From: Arion vulgaris
Lineage: Eukaryota; Mollusca; Gastropoda; Stylommatophora; Arionidae
Assembly (NCBI GenBank): GCA_020796225.1
Contig: CM036762.1
Span: forward strand, 51,074,407 to 51,138,406
Length of the DNA: 64,000 nt
Reading direction: 5' to 3'
The notes below the pieces were generated by a model, which worked only from the letters and a program-made list of their open reading frames with translations, was not told where the DNA came from and ran no database searches. Below, piece by piece: positions 53,285 through 63,689 of the stretch; positions within the stretch are counted from its first letter, which is position 1; each line of letters begins with the position of its first letter. The translations under genes were made by a program, and so were the position numbers.

Positions 53285-53695
53285 TGTTGGTTATTGGTTA
53301 CTAAACTGACGTCATTGCACTCCGGGCAGACCCATAGGTGCTCAGTTTCCCCAACAGATATCGAAGAGTATGCATACTGATGGTTCCCGTGGTTTGCTGA
53401 TTAAACACACCTCTCACTCTGCCTCTTAGGCATCCAGTTCGACTTGAACAACGGGTAACTCCAAACTGTCTAAATCGCTTGATCGATGCAACATTGATTT
53501 TAGTGTCCTCATCCAACAGACAGTCGAGAAGAGGCCGAAGAATATCCCTCTTATCCATCTTCAATAATCGATGCTGTTGATGCAAGCCTGTCCGCTCTCT
53601 CATTACCGTAAACACCCGCATGCCCAGGACAGTATATCCACGTAAGCAGCTGGAGGTTAGAAACTTCTATAGACGACATGGTTAGTCTCATAAGA
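53285..53695 (-). mobile_element. LINE-4 RNase H and C-terminal region
   Basis: On the minus strand, with a frame break, it reads YCPGHAGVYGNERADRLA (the RNase H C-terminal signature). It continues KINVASIKRFRQFGVTRC, GCLRGRVRGVF and ends with the MHTLRYLLGK-like part. Two more pieces of this family are at 50.5 and 57.5 kb. Confidence 0.75.
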
Positions 53696-53699
53696 CCGA

Positions 53700-54080
53700 A
53701 CAGATTGATTGATCTCTTTCTTACACAGGAAGATCTCAGTTGCAGTGCACGTACTCTGTAGCACCGGCGAGGGTCCCCAATGAAATTTTGAAGATGGTGA
53801 AGATATTTATGTAGGAATGTTATTATTAATCTTTTCTAATGAATCTTCCCAGCCTGTTCTTCTCGATTTCGATCTGCCAAGGGTTCTTTTATGTTCTCAA
53901 ATTGAATATGAGACCTACGTTTTATCGTCCACCTCAGATAGGGCTAGGAACTCGACCTACACTGAGATCAGGGATCTCTGGAAAAAATATCCAGATGGCT
54001 CCACAATGGAGTGAACCTGGTACCTTTTGCACGAGACACGAGCACCTAGACTCTACGCCACAGAGACCTCTCATAATATC
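53700..54080 (-). mobile_element. SINE-G, minus strand
   Basis: From the short gattgattga end through cttacacaggaagatctcag and acctacgttttatcgtcca to the head (minus-strand ctctgtggcgtagagtctag). Nearly full length. Confidence 0.83.
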
Positions 54081-54454
54081 GAACAGACGATCTGTAGTGC
54101 CCCCTACCCACCACCCTCCCCGACATCAAAATAGAACACACGCAAGAAACAGGTTACATATGATTTGTGTGTTACTCCGTAGAAATCCTAAAATTAACCA
54201 CTACAAAGTAAGAGATCAGAAGGGAGATTATCAGAAACGTATTCTATGAGTTTTCTCCCTTTGAAGATCAGCCGAGATTTCTTCTTTACTTCCAAACTTC
54301 AAGCTCTTTGATGAGCCTGCTTTGCCTAACTTTAATGCTGTAGATGTCAATGTCAGCCTAGCAATTCAGATCTTGAATCTTTTATTCTTTCTGTGTTCAT
54401 TTTACCATTATTTAGTTCAGTGTCGTTCTAGTCTTGATTCTTTTGTTTTCTAGT
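54081..54454. other. No gene recognised
   Basis: Unassigned, no repeat shared in the window. Confidence 0.35.
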
Positions 54455-54462
54455 GTTATATG

Positions 54463-54627
54463 CAGTGGCGGCCCCTGATCGTTTTTATTGGTGGGGCTAA
54501 ACATATATTTTCGGAAAAATCATGGTTTCAGTTACGATATATTTTAATGTATAAAATAATACATTCACGTTACACCTTATCTTTTGTGGGGCCCGGCCCC
54601 ACGGCCCCTAATGACGAAACGCCACTG
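54463..54627. mobile_element. MITE-h copy 6 (165 bp)
   Basis: Ends cagtggcggcccctgatcg and gacgaaacgccactg. Perfect 8-bp duplications gttatatg lie at 54455-54462 and 54628-54635. Confidence 0.93.
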
Positions 54628-54635
54628 GTTATATG

Positions 54636-55454
54636 TTCTTTTAATATCAATAAAATAGAGAAGATTGTAGTCATACAGTTGTTTGAATCATATCTTTAGA
54701 TTGTGTGTGTCCTTTGTAAAACTATATTGTTTCGTTGGTTTGATGTGTCGCTTCTGCTCTTTAATACAGTTCCAAAATTTGAAAAATAAATGATTTCCTT
54801 TGAAATTGCGAAAGGGAAATTGACTGGATGAAAACTTTATACCTGCTGCTCTCTCGTCCATTGTGCTTGGCAGGAGTACATTGTTTATTAGAGGGCAGCG
54901 CGTGGAAACAAATAAACAAAGCTATGTATATGTCTTTAATGTCTTTGTTAGTTCTTTGATGGGTGGTTTCACGACCTCTCATGTGTCACTCATATATCAT
55001 TAGGTCTTTGATATGTTGGCAAAATGAAAAACAATAGAAATGTGCGAATAGTAACTGTACGTTAGACGAATATCTAGTGTTGTATGGATCTGAAAGTAGT
55101 GAATATCACATAGAAAAAAGTATTCGTTACTTAATCACTACAATGTAGATAGCCACTCTTCGTTCTGTGGTTTAATAATCTCCACTAGTTTAATTTTAGT
55201 TTGAAATATTACTATCGATAATTATCGTTAGATGAATGAAAAGTACTCGCTATAATTTGATACGTTTCGAATAATCAGTACCCTTGCGAATACCTTTTTG
55301 TAGCTACTAAACTGCTTTGACAATAACCGACACATTGCATTTATTCATGCAGTTTTTTCCGTTCGTAGCGATACATGTATCAGACGATTAGTATCGACTA
55401 ATCTATTTTGAGGACCCATATTCTGGTGATTACGTGTTACATCACTGATTGCTT
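54636..55454. other. No gene seen
   Basis: About 800 bp of AT-rich DNA without supportable coding regions or repeats known from this window. Confidence 0.4.
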
Positions 55455-55521
55455 TGCGTTCATCAAATATCATCATATAGTTTGTCCTCTGCATAACTTT
55501 GCCACTCTAACAGTACTTTAA

Positions 55522-55550
<29 letters not shown>
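55455..55550 (-). mobile_element. LINE-1 3' terminus plus (tc)n
   Basis: catcatatagtttgtcctct and aactttgccactct are the LINE-1 terminal blocks, followed by a (tc)n run at 55524-55551. Confidence 0.6.
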
Positions 55551-55556
<6 letters not shown>

Positions 55557-56005
55557 TCTTCTTCTTTGCGATCGCGTTTTTGATGATTATACCGTTAGAC
55601 GCGTTCTTATGATGAAATCGACTGTTGTCTGGAGCTCATCTCTAGTGCCATGTAGTTTTGAATGTAGTGTTGTGTTGTAGGGCAAGCATTCCTTTCTTGG
55701 GAGGACATACAGGGGGCAGTCTTGCAGGACATGTTCTGTGGTTTGTTCAGCGGAGCCACAGGGGCACAGAGGGGTTGGGGACAATCGCAGCCTGTGTAGG
55801 TGTTTGTTCAGTCTGTTATGACCTATCCTGAGTCGGAAGATGATAGTCTGTCCTTGTCTGTCAAGTGTGTGGTAGTCATCGTTGGATGGTTTAGGTTCTT
55901 TTCTAATGTCCATGATAGCTCTTTTTTTCAAAGTATGTGATTTCATTATCTATTTGTTCACATTCTGCTCCCTTTTAGCAAGTTTGTCTGCCTTCTCGTT
56001 ACCTT
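55551..56005 (-). mobile_element. LINE-2 3' end, long open C-terminus
   Basis: On the minus strand GNEKADKLAKREQNVNK marks the end of RNase H. The frame 55946-55587 then reads TIIFRLRIGHNRLNKHLHRL and CPCGSAEQTTEHVLQDC (C-x-C-x8-H-x4-C), ending with a stop. The 3' UTR ends gatcgcaaagaagaagaag. This terminus shares cgcaaagaagaagaa with the end of SINE-A. Confidence 0.87.
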
Positions 56006-56430
56006 CTCTCTTTCTCATAGGCCAGATGTCTCGCATCTGCAGCCCTCATGCTCAAACAATCAGTTACTTCATGAATCCATCTTCTCCATGGTCTTCCTCT
56101 TTTCATCTTTGCCGGAATGCTTCCTTCCAAGATGGTCTTCTCCAACCCTTCGTGTCTCTTTAAATGTTCAAAATACGTCAATTTTCTCATTCTTATTTGT
56201 AGCATCAGCCAGTTTTTTTTATTTTGAGTTCTTTCTGGTTAGATTTATTCTATTCTCTGTCCAAGATATACGGAGGACTCTTCTATAATACTTATATTCC
56301 AAAGCGCAAATATGCTTTTCTACTGCCTTGTTAAATGCCTAAGCTTCACACCCATACGTTGCCACTGGGAATATGCATGCTCTTAATATTCTGATCTTTA
56401 TTTGAACAAATTGATGAAAAATAGCTTTTT
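56006..56430 (-). mobile_element. LINE-1 C-terminal region
   Basis: The minus strand reads RACIFPVATYGCEA at the right, then LMLQIRMRKLTYFEHLKRHE, GLEKTILEGSIPAK, RGRPWRRWIHEVTD and ADARHLAYEKERR at the left, in two frames. It abuts LINE-2 end to end. Confidence 0.83.
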
Positions 56431-56465
56431 TTAAAAACGTTGGTAAACATTTTTTAAAAACGTTG

Positions 56466-56722
56466 GCCCGAGTGGTTACCGGGGCCCAAATTTGAGGTGT
56501 AAAGAATATAACCACTGTAACCTGCCACGCATGTCGTATGAGACGACTAAGGAGGTTTGACTGAAATCGGATGCACATGTTTTAAATATGTACAAGTCTA
56601 TGTGTTTAGGGGCCTACCAAACCAATGTGCAACGTATACACATTCTTGACAAAGATCAAACATATCACATAGAGTGATTAAAATTGGTCATAAAGAATGA
56701 ACGCAAAGAAGAAGAAGAAGAA
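56466..56722 (+). mobile_element. SINE-A
   Basis: Starts gcccgagtggttaccggggc and ends in a GAA tail. It is preceded by two near copies of ttttttaaaaacgttgg. Confidence 0.9.
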
Positions 56723-57484
56723 TGGCTGGGTTATGGTTAATATTTTGACTTCATTTGGTTACGTTTCAAATATAAACTATATTAAATGACTTACTGATTT
56801 ACTCATTTAGTATTGTATTATTTCTACAATAATGAGCTAGAAAAATATTTTAGGAAAAAAAAAAGTTTGAGTTTATTTTTAATTTAAAAAACCTATCAAG
56901 ACTAAATAATAGGTACTAAGTAACGAGTATTATTGCAATAGTAACAAATATAACTCATATTTCAAAGTAACTAAAAAGCATGTAAGTAGAAAACAATAAA
57001 CTTGGAAACTTGCACCAACGCAACCACAAAAAAGACGAACTTTCGCCGGAAGTTTCCAGGAAACTTTGATCGCATGACGTATGTTTTGAAGAACAAAAAT
57101 GGGAGGTAAACGAATCCTAAACAGCAGAACAACAGTTTTAGTCAAACGGACAGCAATTTTTGATGCTCCACGTATTCGCTTGTTGAATTCTATTTTGCCA
57201 TGTTCATATAAACCTTTCTTTCCTCTTTGATACCAATGTCTGTGATGTTGTCTGTCTGACCTGGCTCTCAGTTTCCATGTTACACACAAGCTGTCGTCTA
57301 GCTAGCAGATGTATTTGAGTAATTAATTTCCGGAAAGCAGAGTGCACTACCTTTGCCCATGAATATTTCATTTCTTTTTTTTTTTTAAATCCACATCTAT
57401 TGTAAAAATGATCATGTTTTGTGTGTGGTTTTTTGGGGGCGAGATACTATTGGAACCAGCTGTTAAGAAAATGTTGAGCCATCT
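56723..57484. other. No confirmed gene; 119-codon minus-strand frame
   Basis: The minus-strand frame 57289-56930 is basic at its start (RQHHRHWYQRGKKGLYEHGK) and hydrophobic at its end. No family is recognised and codon use is unremarkable. A poly-T run is near 57372. Confidence 0.25.
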
Positions 57485-57735
57485 CTGACGATCTTACGTA
57501 TGATCAGTCAGATTCATGAAGACACTAAAATAGATGTTGAATCGATCCAGCGATGTAAGCAGTTTGGAGTTACCCGTTGTACAGGCAGAACTGGAGGTCT
57601 GAGGGGGCAGAGTGAGGAGTGTGTTTAACTAGTGAGCCACACGAATCATCAGTGTGCATACTCATTGACATTGTTGGGGGAGACTGAGCACATATAAGGT
57701 TGACTGAAGTGCAATTGCGTCCGTTTAGTAACCAA
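57485..57735 (+). mobile_element. LINE-4 C-terminal fragment
   Basis: The plus strand reads EDTKIDVESIQRCKQFGVTR then CTGRTGGLRGQ, collinear with 53.3-53.7 kb, with the 3' part ending gtttagtaaccaatcatcat. Confidence 0.72.
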
Positions 57736-58025
57736 TCATCATCATTATTGGTCTCTTGTTTCAGGAGACAATATATTTTGCGCCACGTACTATGTTCTAC
57801 GCTGAATCACAACGTTTCTTGTGGCTGTAATGGCCTATTCTGGAGTGGCACTCCTTGTCACAGTTGCTACAGGTAATACTGGAGACTGGGGATGATACAT
57901 AGGATGTTATCTCTGCGCTCTCTTTTACCTCAATATGTGATGGTGTTTTTCTTTATTTATTTTTGAGCTGCCCCTCACTGCTGCTCGCCATGCTTATCTG
58001 TCTTTGACCTGCCGCTCCCAGTGTT
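57736..58025 (-). mobile_element. LINE 3' end with a C2H2 finger
   Basis: On the minus strand CSNCDKECHSRIGHYSHK is a zinc finger of the kind found at the C-terminus of some non-LTR reverse-transcriptase ORFs (general knowledge). It is preceded by an RQISMASSSEGQL-like linker. Frame breaks are present. Confidence 0.65.
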
Positions 58026-58064
58026 CTTTTGTTTGTTTAGTAGGGGATTAAAGCCTCTTTAAGC

Positions 58065-58175
58065 CGAGGCACGCCCTTTCAACCTAAGGCGAACCTTTTA
58101 TTGGTTATATCAGAGCGTGTAGGCCAACAAACATGAAATATAAGAATTAACTCCTTTCGGAGAATCCAGTAGAAT
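58065..58175 (+). repeat. R2 dispersed repeat, copy 2
   Basis: Shares tttcaacctaa, ggttatatcagagcgt, ccaacaaacat and agaattaactc with 28455-28580. Confidence 0.6.
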
Positions 58176-58344
58176 GAGGTTTTTAACCAGTGTTCTTTGC
58201 TTATATCGCATGAAGTTAGATCACGCTTGCGGATGTCAATGAAGCGTAACCAAAGAAGTAACCAATAACTAATCAGATTTCAGTTCTTGCTCTATTTTTA
58301 TTCTCCAGATCGTTTTAGATCTTCCACGTTTTATATATTGATTC

Positions 58345-58905
58345 AAGTAGTAGAATGTCTCTTGCGGAACGTCTCTTTCATCACAGCCCGCTGAAAAACT
58401 CTGTAAATAGCAAGTTTTCCCGACTCCTCTGTGGCTAAGTGGTTAAGCCCTTTGCTTTGTGAGTCGAAGGTCGTGGGTTCGAGTCCGGACCGCGCCATTC
58501 TGTTCACGAGGGCAGTTTTTTCCAGAGACGCCTAGGATTGTTGCTAGAGCTACGGAGTTCGTGCTTTGTGCAATACTCTTGGCATGTGGCGTGCCATTTC
58601 TGCCGAGAGGGACAGAGCCCTAAGGGATAAAACCCAGTGCAATGAAGTCAACTTTTCGGCTTTTAAAACCTTTTCTTTTTTTTAAAACCCTCCGGAGAAC
58701 ATGCCGTTCAATATTTCTTTGATGTCCTGCTGCTACCATCTTCTTAGTCATCCCCTGCCTCGTACTCTAGGAACCATGACTTCCATTTTCGTTCTCTCCA
58801 AACCACTGTGACCAAGCGTTGAACTTAACGTGGTCAAAATATTTCATCTTCCGGGACATAGTGCTATTTATGAGACAATGCTTCTTGATATGCAGGTCTA
58901 TATAT
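58345..58905 (-). mobile_element. LINE-1 fragment split by SINE-D
   Basis: The left part (58345-58431, tcttgcggaacgtctctttc) and right part (58689-58905, tttctttgatgtcctgctgc, tcaaaatatttcatcttccg) are collinear with 24632-24900. The break contains SINE-D. Confidence 0.8.
58432..58688 (+). mobile_element. SINE-D, best copy
   Basis: The tRNA-like head has a perfect A box tggctaagtgg and B box gggttcgagtcc at the right spacing, resembling a Ser/Leu tRNA. The body contains gttgctagagctacggagtt and cagtgcaatgaagtc and ends A/T-rich. No clear target duplication was found. Confidence 0.83.
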
Positions 58906-58910
58906 TTACT

Positions 58911-59145
58911 GAAAGAAAATCGTGACGTATCCTTTACAGGGCTTAGCCATCGACCGCAGTAAACGAGTCGTCGAATTTCTGGCACCACTTATACGTTCAG
59001 TAAATGGCCTTTGCTTTCTGAACGATGGGATCTATTTTTACCGTTCGTTAAAATGCACGGATACGAATTTGCTTCCAAAGTCTCTGCTGCGGTGTTTGAA
59101 ACAGGTACGCTTGGTTTATGATCGAGCTCACTACCCGACGTCCAC
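58911..59145 (-). mobile_element. SINE-E, minus strand
   Basis: From the 3' end (gacgtatcctttacaggg) through tttctgaacgatgggatcta to the head region (atgatcgagctcactacccg). Confidence 0.83.
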
Positions 59146-59762
59146 TGTACTCTTGTCTTAACATTGAAATAAACTACTAATTACTGCCTTAGTTTCTAAT
59201 TAACAAAGTAAAACTGTCAATTGCAACTTTGCTTACTTTAATAGTTTAAATAAGAATATAGACAACAGCATCAACAAAAAACAATGTGAAACGGATGAAT
59301 ACATTCTTTCATAAACGACCTAAACTTCTCCTTTGGAACTCCGGACAAGCTAATTGTGGATGAAAGACAGTTTACCTTTGCGATAAAGAACAAAAGAATA
59401 CTTAGCCCCACATGAATGAAATAGTTGAGTGGATGAAGGGCGTGTGCGTCCAACTTTTGTTTGGCATTACTGGAATAGCTCAGGGCGGTTCTTTGATCTC
59501 ACCAATTTTATATACCAGCTAAAAGATTTAAAGATTCTTGTTTGTTGTTAGGCATGTCTGTGAAGTGAATCGTTTTGTCATTTATGTTTTAACACCAGCT
59601 CTAAAGCAGTGGTTTTATAACTTTTGAGTTGCAGCTATCAGGGGGACGCATTTCAGGGGCGGCGTCTATGTTTGAAAATGTTTGAATAGTGAGTCGGAAT
59701 AAAATTCTTCGGCTGCTAACGCAAATTGTAACTTACTAAAAATATCGGAATTATCTCAACTC
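59146..59762. other. Mostly unassigned; possible RT scrap
   Basis: At about 59440-59520 the plus strand reads GIAQGGSLISPILYT, resembling the QG-SP-L motif of reverse transcriptases. It is too short to classify. Confidence 0.35.
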
Positions 59763-59772
59763 ATTAGTCCTC

Positions 59773-59934
59773 TGCAAGACTGTCCTCTTCTGTGTGAGCT
59801 GAGAAGCAACATGTGGCCACACCCAGTCGACCTGAAAACTAAGCTTTGGGAAACCTGACAGACCTGAAGCTGTCTGCCCAGTTTGTGGTCCACAGTAAAT
59901 TAAGCGCATGACCAGAGATCGCTGAAGAAGAAGA
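59773..59934 (+). mobile_element. LINE-2, 162-bp 5'-truncated insertion
   Basis: Begins inside the ILQDCPLL codons and ends in gaagaagaa. Near-identical to 13965-14115. Perfect 10-bp duplications attagtcctc lie at 59763-59772 and 59935-59944, proving target-primed insertion of a truncated copy. Confidence 0.93.
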
Positions 59935-60009
59935 ATTAGTCCTCGTTGTTTTTAGGGACATAGGCGAGTTCAATCATTTTAATCTTGTATCTTTCTTTAT
60001 ACGTCAAAC

Positions 60010-61145
60010 CTAGTCTGTATGGGTTCGAGCTCTGTTACGTATGTCTTCTAGCTCAGTTATGTATGACTTCTAGCTCTGTTACGTATGTCTTCTAGCTCAG
60101 TTATGTATGACTTCTAGCTCAGTTATGTATGGCTTCGAGCTCTGTTACGTATGTCTTCTAGCTCAGTTATGTATGACTTCTAGCTCAGTTATGTATGGCT
60201 TCGAGCTCTGTTACGTATGACTTCTAGCTCAGTTATGTATGACTTCTAGCTCAGTTATGTATGACTTCTAGCTCAGTTATGTATGACTTCTAGCTCAGTT
60301 ATGTATGACTTCGAGCTCTGTTACGTATCTTCTAGCTCAGTTATGTATGACTTCTAGCTCTGTTAGTATGCTTCTAGCTCAGTTATGTATGACTTCTAGC
60401 TCAGTTATGTATGGCTTCAGCTCTGTTATGTATGCTTCAGCTCAGTTATGTATGACTTCTAGCTCAGTTATGTATGACTTCTAGCTCAGTTATGTATGAC
60501 TTCTAGCTCAGTTATGTATGACTTCTAGCTCAGTTATGTATGACTTCTAGCTCAGTTATGTATGACTTCTAGCTCAGTTATGTATGACTTCTAGCTCAGT
60601 TATGTATTACTTCAAGCTCAGTTATGTATAACTTCAAGCTCAGTTATGTATTACTTCAAGCTCAGTTATGTATAACTTCAAGCTCAGTTATGTATACTAA
60701 GCTCAGTTATGTATAACTTCAAGCTCAGTTATGTATTACTTCAAGCTCAGTTATGTATAACTTCAAGCTCAGTTATGTATGACTTCTAGCTCAGTTATGT
60801 ATGACTTCTAGCTCAGTTATGTATGACTTCTAGCTCAGTTATGTATGACTTCTAGCTCAGTTATGTATGACTTCTAGCTCAGTTATGTATGACTTCTAGC
60901 TCAGTTATGTATGACTTCGAGCTCTGTTACGTATGTCTTCTAGCTCAGTTATGTATGTCTTCTAGCTCAGTTATGTATGACTTCTAGCTCAGTTATGTAT
61001 GACTTCTAGCTCAGTTATGTATGACTTCTAGCTCAGTTATGTATTACTTCAAGCTCAGTTATGTATAACTTCAAGCTCAGTTATGTATGACTTATCTCTG
61101 TTATTCATGGCTTCGAGCTCAGTTATGCATGGCTTTGAGCTCTGC
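60010..61145. repeat. 22-bp satellite (agctcagttatgtatgactt)
   Basis: About 51 units. Three types occur: cttctagctcagttatgtatga, cttcgagctctgttacgtat and cttcaagctcagttatgtat. The second appears in a regular rhythm at 60010-60310 and again at 60915, a trace of block duplication. Confidence 0.95.
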
Positions 61146-61355
61146 TTCAAATTTTCGCCAAATGAAAAAATCTTCTAATAAGTCTTGAATACTCTGCAAG
61201 CCTTTTGTTAAATTTAGTTTATTTATCAGCCTTGTTTGACGTGTCAGTTCTATTGTCTTGATTTGTTTTGATAACACTAGATCGGCATGCATTTTGTTAA
61301 TGGTTAAAGGAATTGTAATTTCTACTTGGTTTGAGAAAGACTGTCATTCCACCAT

Positions 61356-61442
61356 GATAAGTGATGTGACAGATTTATTATGTGATAAGTGATGTGACAG
61401 ATTTATTATGTGATAAGTGATGTGACAGATTTATTATGTGAC
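61356..61442. repeat. 28-bp tandem repeat, three copies
   Basis: Three perfect units of ataagtgatgtgacagattt plus attatgtg. Confidence 0.92.
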
Positions 61443-61528
61443 AAGTTGTCAACTTGAAGACAAAGTGTACCCATTGAAAGTTACGCATCGTGCAGGTATA
61501 GTTAATCAACAACCGTTATTGAGTGATT

Positions 61529-61694
61529 CAGTAGCGGCTCGTCATTAAGGGCCAGTGGGGCCGGGCCACACCAAAATAATGTGTAACGTGTATTTATTAT
61601 TTAATAAATTAAAATATACCCTAACCCAAATCCATAATTTTTCTGAAAATGCGTGTCTGGCCCCACCAACAAAAAGGATCACGCACCACCACTG
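61529..61694. mobile_element. MITE-h copy 7 (166 bp)
   Basis: Ends cagtagcggctcgtcattaa and gcaccaccactg. Flanks gagtgatt and cagtgatt (7 of 8 match). It lies in the tail of the adjacent SINE-G. Confidence 0.9.
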
Positions 61695-61696
61695 CA

Positions 61697-62172
61697 GTGA
61701 TTGATTGAGTGACTGATTGATATGACAATCATCATTGCACCTCGGTGAGTAACCAAGTGTGCTACAATCTCTTTCTTACACATGAAGATCCCAGTGGTAG
61801 TGCATGAACTACGTAGATGAAGATCCCGGTGGTAGTGCATGAACTACGTAGCAATGGCAAGGTTCCCGGATGGAACTTAAAAGATGGTAAAAAAATTTTG
61901 TAGAAAATTTATTTGAAACATTTTTCTAATGAATTGTGCGCAGGCAGAGGCTTTCCAGCCTGCTCTTCTCGATGGTTCTGCCAATGGTTCTTTTACGTGC
62001 TTAAATTGAACACGTGATCTACATTTTATTGTCCATCTCCGATAAGACTAGGAATTCGATCTCACCAACTCAGGGATGTCTGGATAAATATCAAAATGGC
62101 TTCACGAAGGATCGAACCGAGAACCTTTTGAACACAAGGCGAGCACCTAACTTCTTCACCATAGAGACACCA
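61697..62172 (-). mobile_element. SINE-G, minus strand, with a 35-bp internal duplication
   Basis: Tail gattgattgagtgactgatt, body cttacacatgaagatcccag, head at 62172 (minus strand ctctatggtgaagaagttag). The segment atgaagatcccagtggtagt ... ctacgtag is present twice in tandem at 61780-61852. Confidence 0.83.
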
Positions 62173-62407
62173 TAAGAAGTATTACGATCTACTTCTCAAT
62201 CATATGCCAAGTGTTATCTTGTATCATTTGTTTTGGCATGAGATAACACCGCCGTTATCATACTTTCATATCCCAATCTTCTTCTTTTCTTCTACACTTC
62301 GCCCCTAAGGAAGCATAGGTTCCCAACCAAGACCTTGCAAGCTCTCTTGTACTTGATTGCGGTTTTATAGCTGAGTGTTTTTTACTGGATGGGTTAGCTA
62401 ATCCCAC

Positions 62408-62498
62408 GTCAAACCTCCACTTTCGCCGTACATGGTATGTTGTAGGTATTAGTGGTTCTATTATTTACCCCAAACTTGGGCCCAAGTAACCACACGGC
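62408..62498 (-). mobile_element. SINE-A head fragment, minus strand
   Basis: gtggttctattatttacccc and aacttgggcccaagtaacca are the SINE-A head and first core part. The 3' two thirds are absent. Confidence 0.72.
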
Positions 62499-62499
62499 G

Positions 62500-62733
62500 T
62501 CTGATTTATATGATGAATCATCTTTGACTCACTATCGGACAGGAGAGACGAGTAGGCGCATGTGCTGAGATTCTCATCGTCTATATTGCGATCAGATCTC
62601 ATATCAGACATGTATGCACCTACCCTTCTACCAATTCCAAGTAGCTCTCCTTCGATCTCTACCCGCTTGGCCATACATTAGTCTGTTACCAGGGCCACCA
62701 CTTGAAGGTGAGGTAGGATCTTGATCAGTGCCA
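62500..62733 (-). CDS. Possible coding exon, unknown hydrophilic protein
   Basis: A minus-strand frame is open from about 62733 (just after an in-frame TGA) through MAKRVEIEGELLGIGRRVGA to SSLLSDSESKMIHHINQ, then runs into the SINE-A head. It is Ser- and acid-rich and does not match any repeat here. No clear splice sites frame it. A real exon or an old retroelement gag-type piece are both possible. Confidence 0.25.
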
Positions 62734-62739
62734 GCTCAC

Positions 62740-63480
62740 TGACCCTGACGCCACTGTATATCCTTACATTATTTCGCCTGCGGCCCATATCCCAATCTAC
62801 TTGCAATCTACACCCAAGAATAAGCCACCAGTTTTGGGGATAACCTAAATAGCCGTTTTATTGGAGAAACTCAAGTCACAAAAGTCTCACATTCTAAACA
62901 AGAGAACTGATTAATCGTAGATAGACGACAATCTCACAGATTTCTATGTTAATCTGAGTAAAGCACGCAACTATCAAATGTATTTTATGTGAAGCAAATA
63001 TATGTACAGCGCGCACATAATGCGGTATATATTTATGGTTGTATGTGGACTGTAGTTGATTATCTCAGGTCTCTTTGACATTCAATTTTAGTCTGTTTTT
63101 GTTTGCTGAGGAGCATGACTGTAACTTGTCTTTGGGGCTGAAACTCGCAGTTGTTGGGGTCTCTAACATTGCTGTTTTGTTTGCTAGGGGAGCTTGGCTA
63201 TAACTTGTCTTTGGGGCTGTAACTTTCTGTTGTTGAGGGCTCTGACATTGCTGTTTGGGATTGAAATTGTAGCTGTTGAGGGATGGAGCTTGAAGCTGTT
63301 AATGACTGTAACTTGTTGTTGGGGATGCAGATCGCTGATCTTGAGGAATCTAGTGTAGCTATTAAGAAATTGAACCTGCGCTATGTTCCATTTCGATTGA
63401 TAAAATGAAAAACGTATTATAAATGTTACTCATAAACTGTCTTGACATAAACATAAAAATCTTGTTTCATTGGCAATGGC
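62740..63480. other. No gene seen
   Basis: Loose repeats of ttgtctttggggctg at 63120-63330 are the only structure. No coding region is supportable. Confidence 0.4.
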
Positions 63481-63487
63481 AAGAAAT

Positions 63488-63498
63488 AAGAGAGAGAA

Positions 63499-63529
<31 letters not shown>

Positions 63530-63530
63530 T
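63488..63530. repeat. (ga)n microsatellite
   Basis: gagagaaagagagagag run. Confidence 0.9.
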
Positions 63531-63689
63531 GTTACCTGAAATGTAATATGGACGTCAATTAACATAGTTTTTATTGAGAGTTTCTTTGTGTAGGGGACGT
63601 GTTAGGTGTTTGCGAAAACAGTTCACGTATGAACATCCGCATTGTTAGCCCACCGTTATATTTAATTAGTTGTTAAATATGATATATAT

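Noticed and set aside
58432..58510. A tRNA gene (good A and B boxes)
   Set aside because: The sequence continues into a SINE-D body shared with 42.0 kb, and the acceptor arms do not form a clear stem by eye. Treated as a SINE head.
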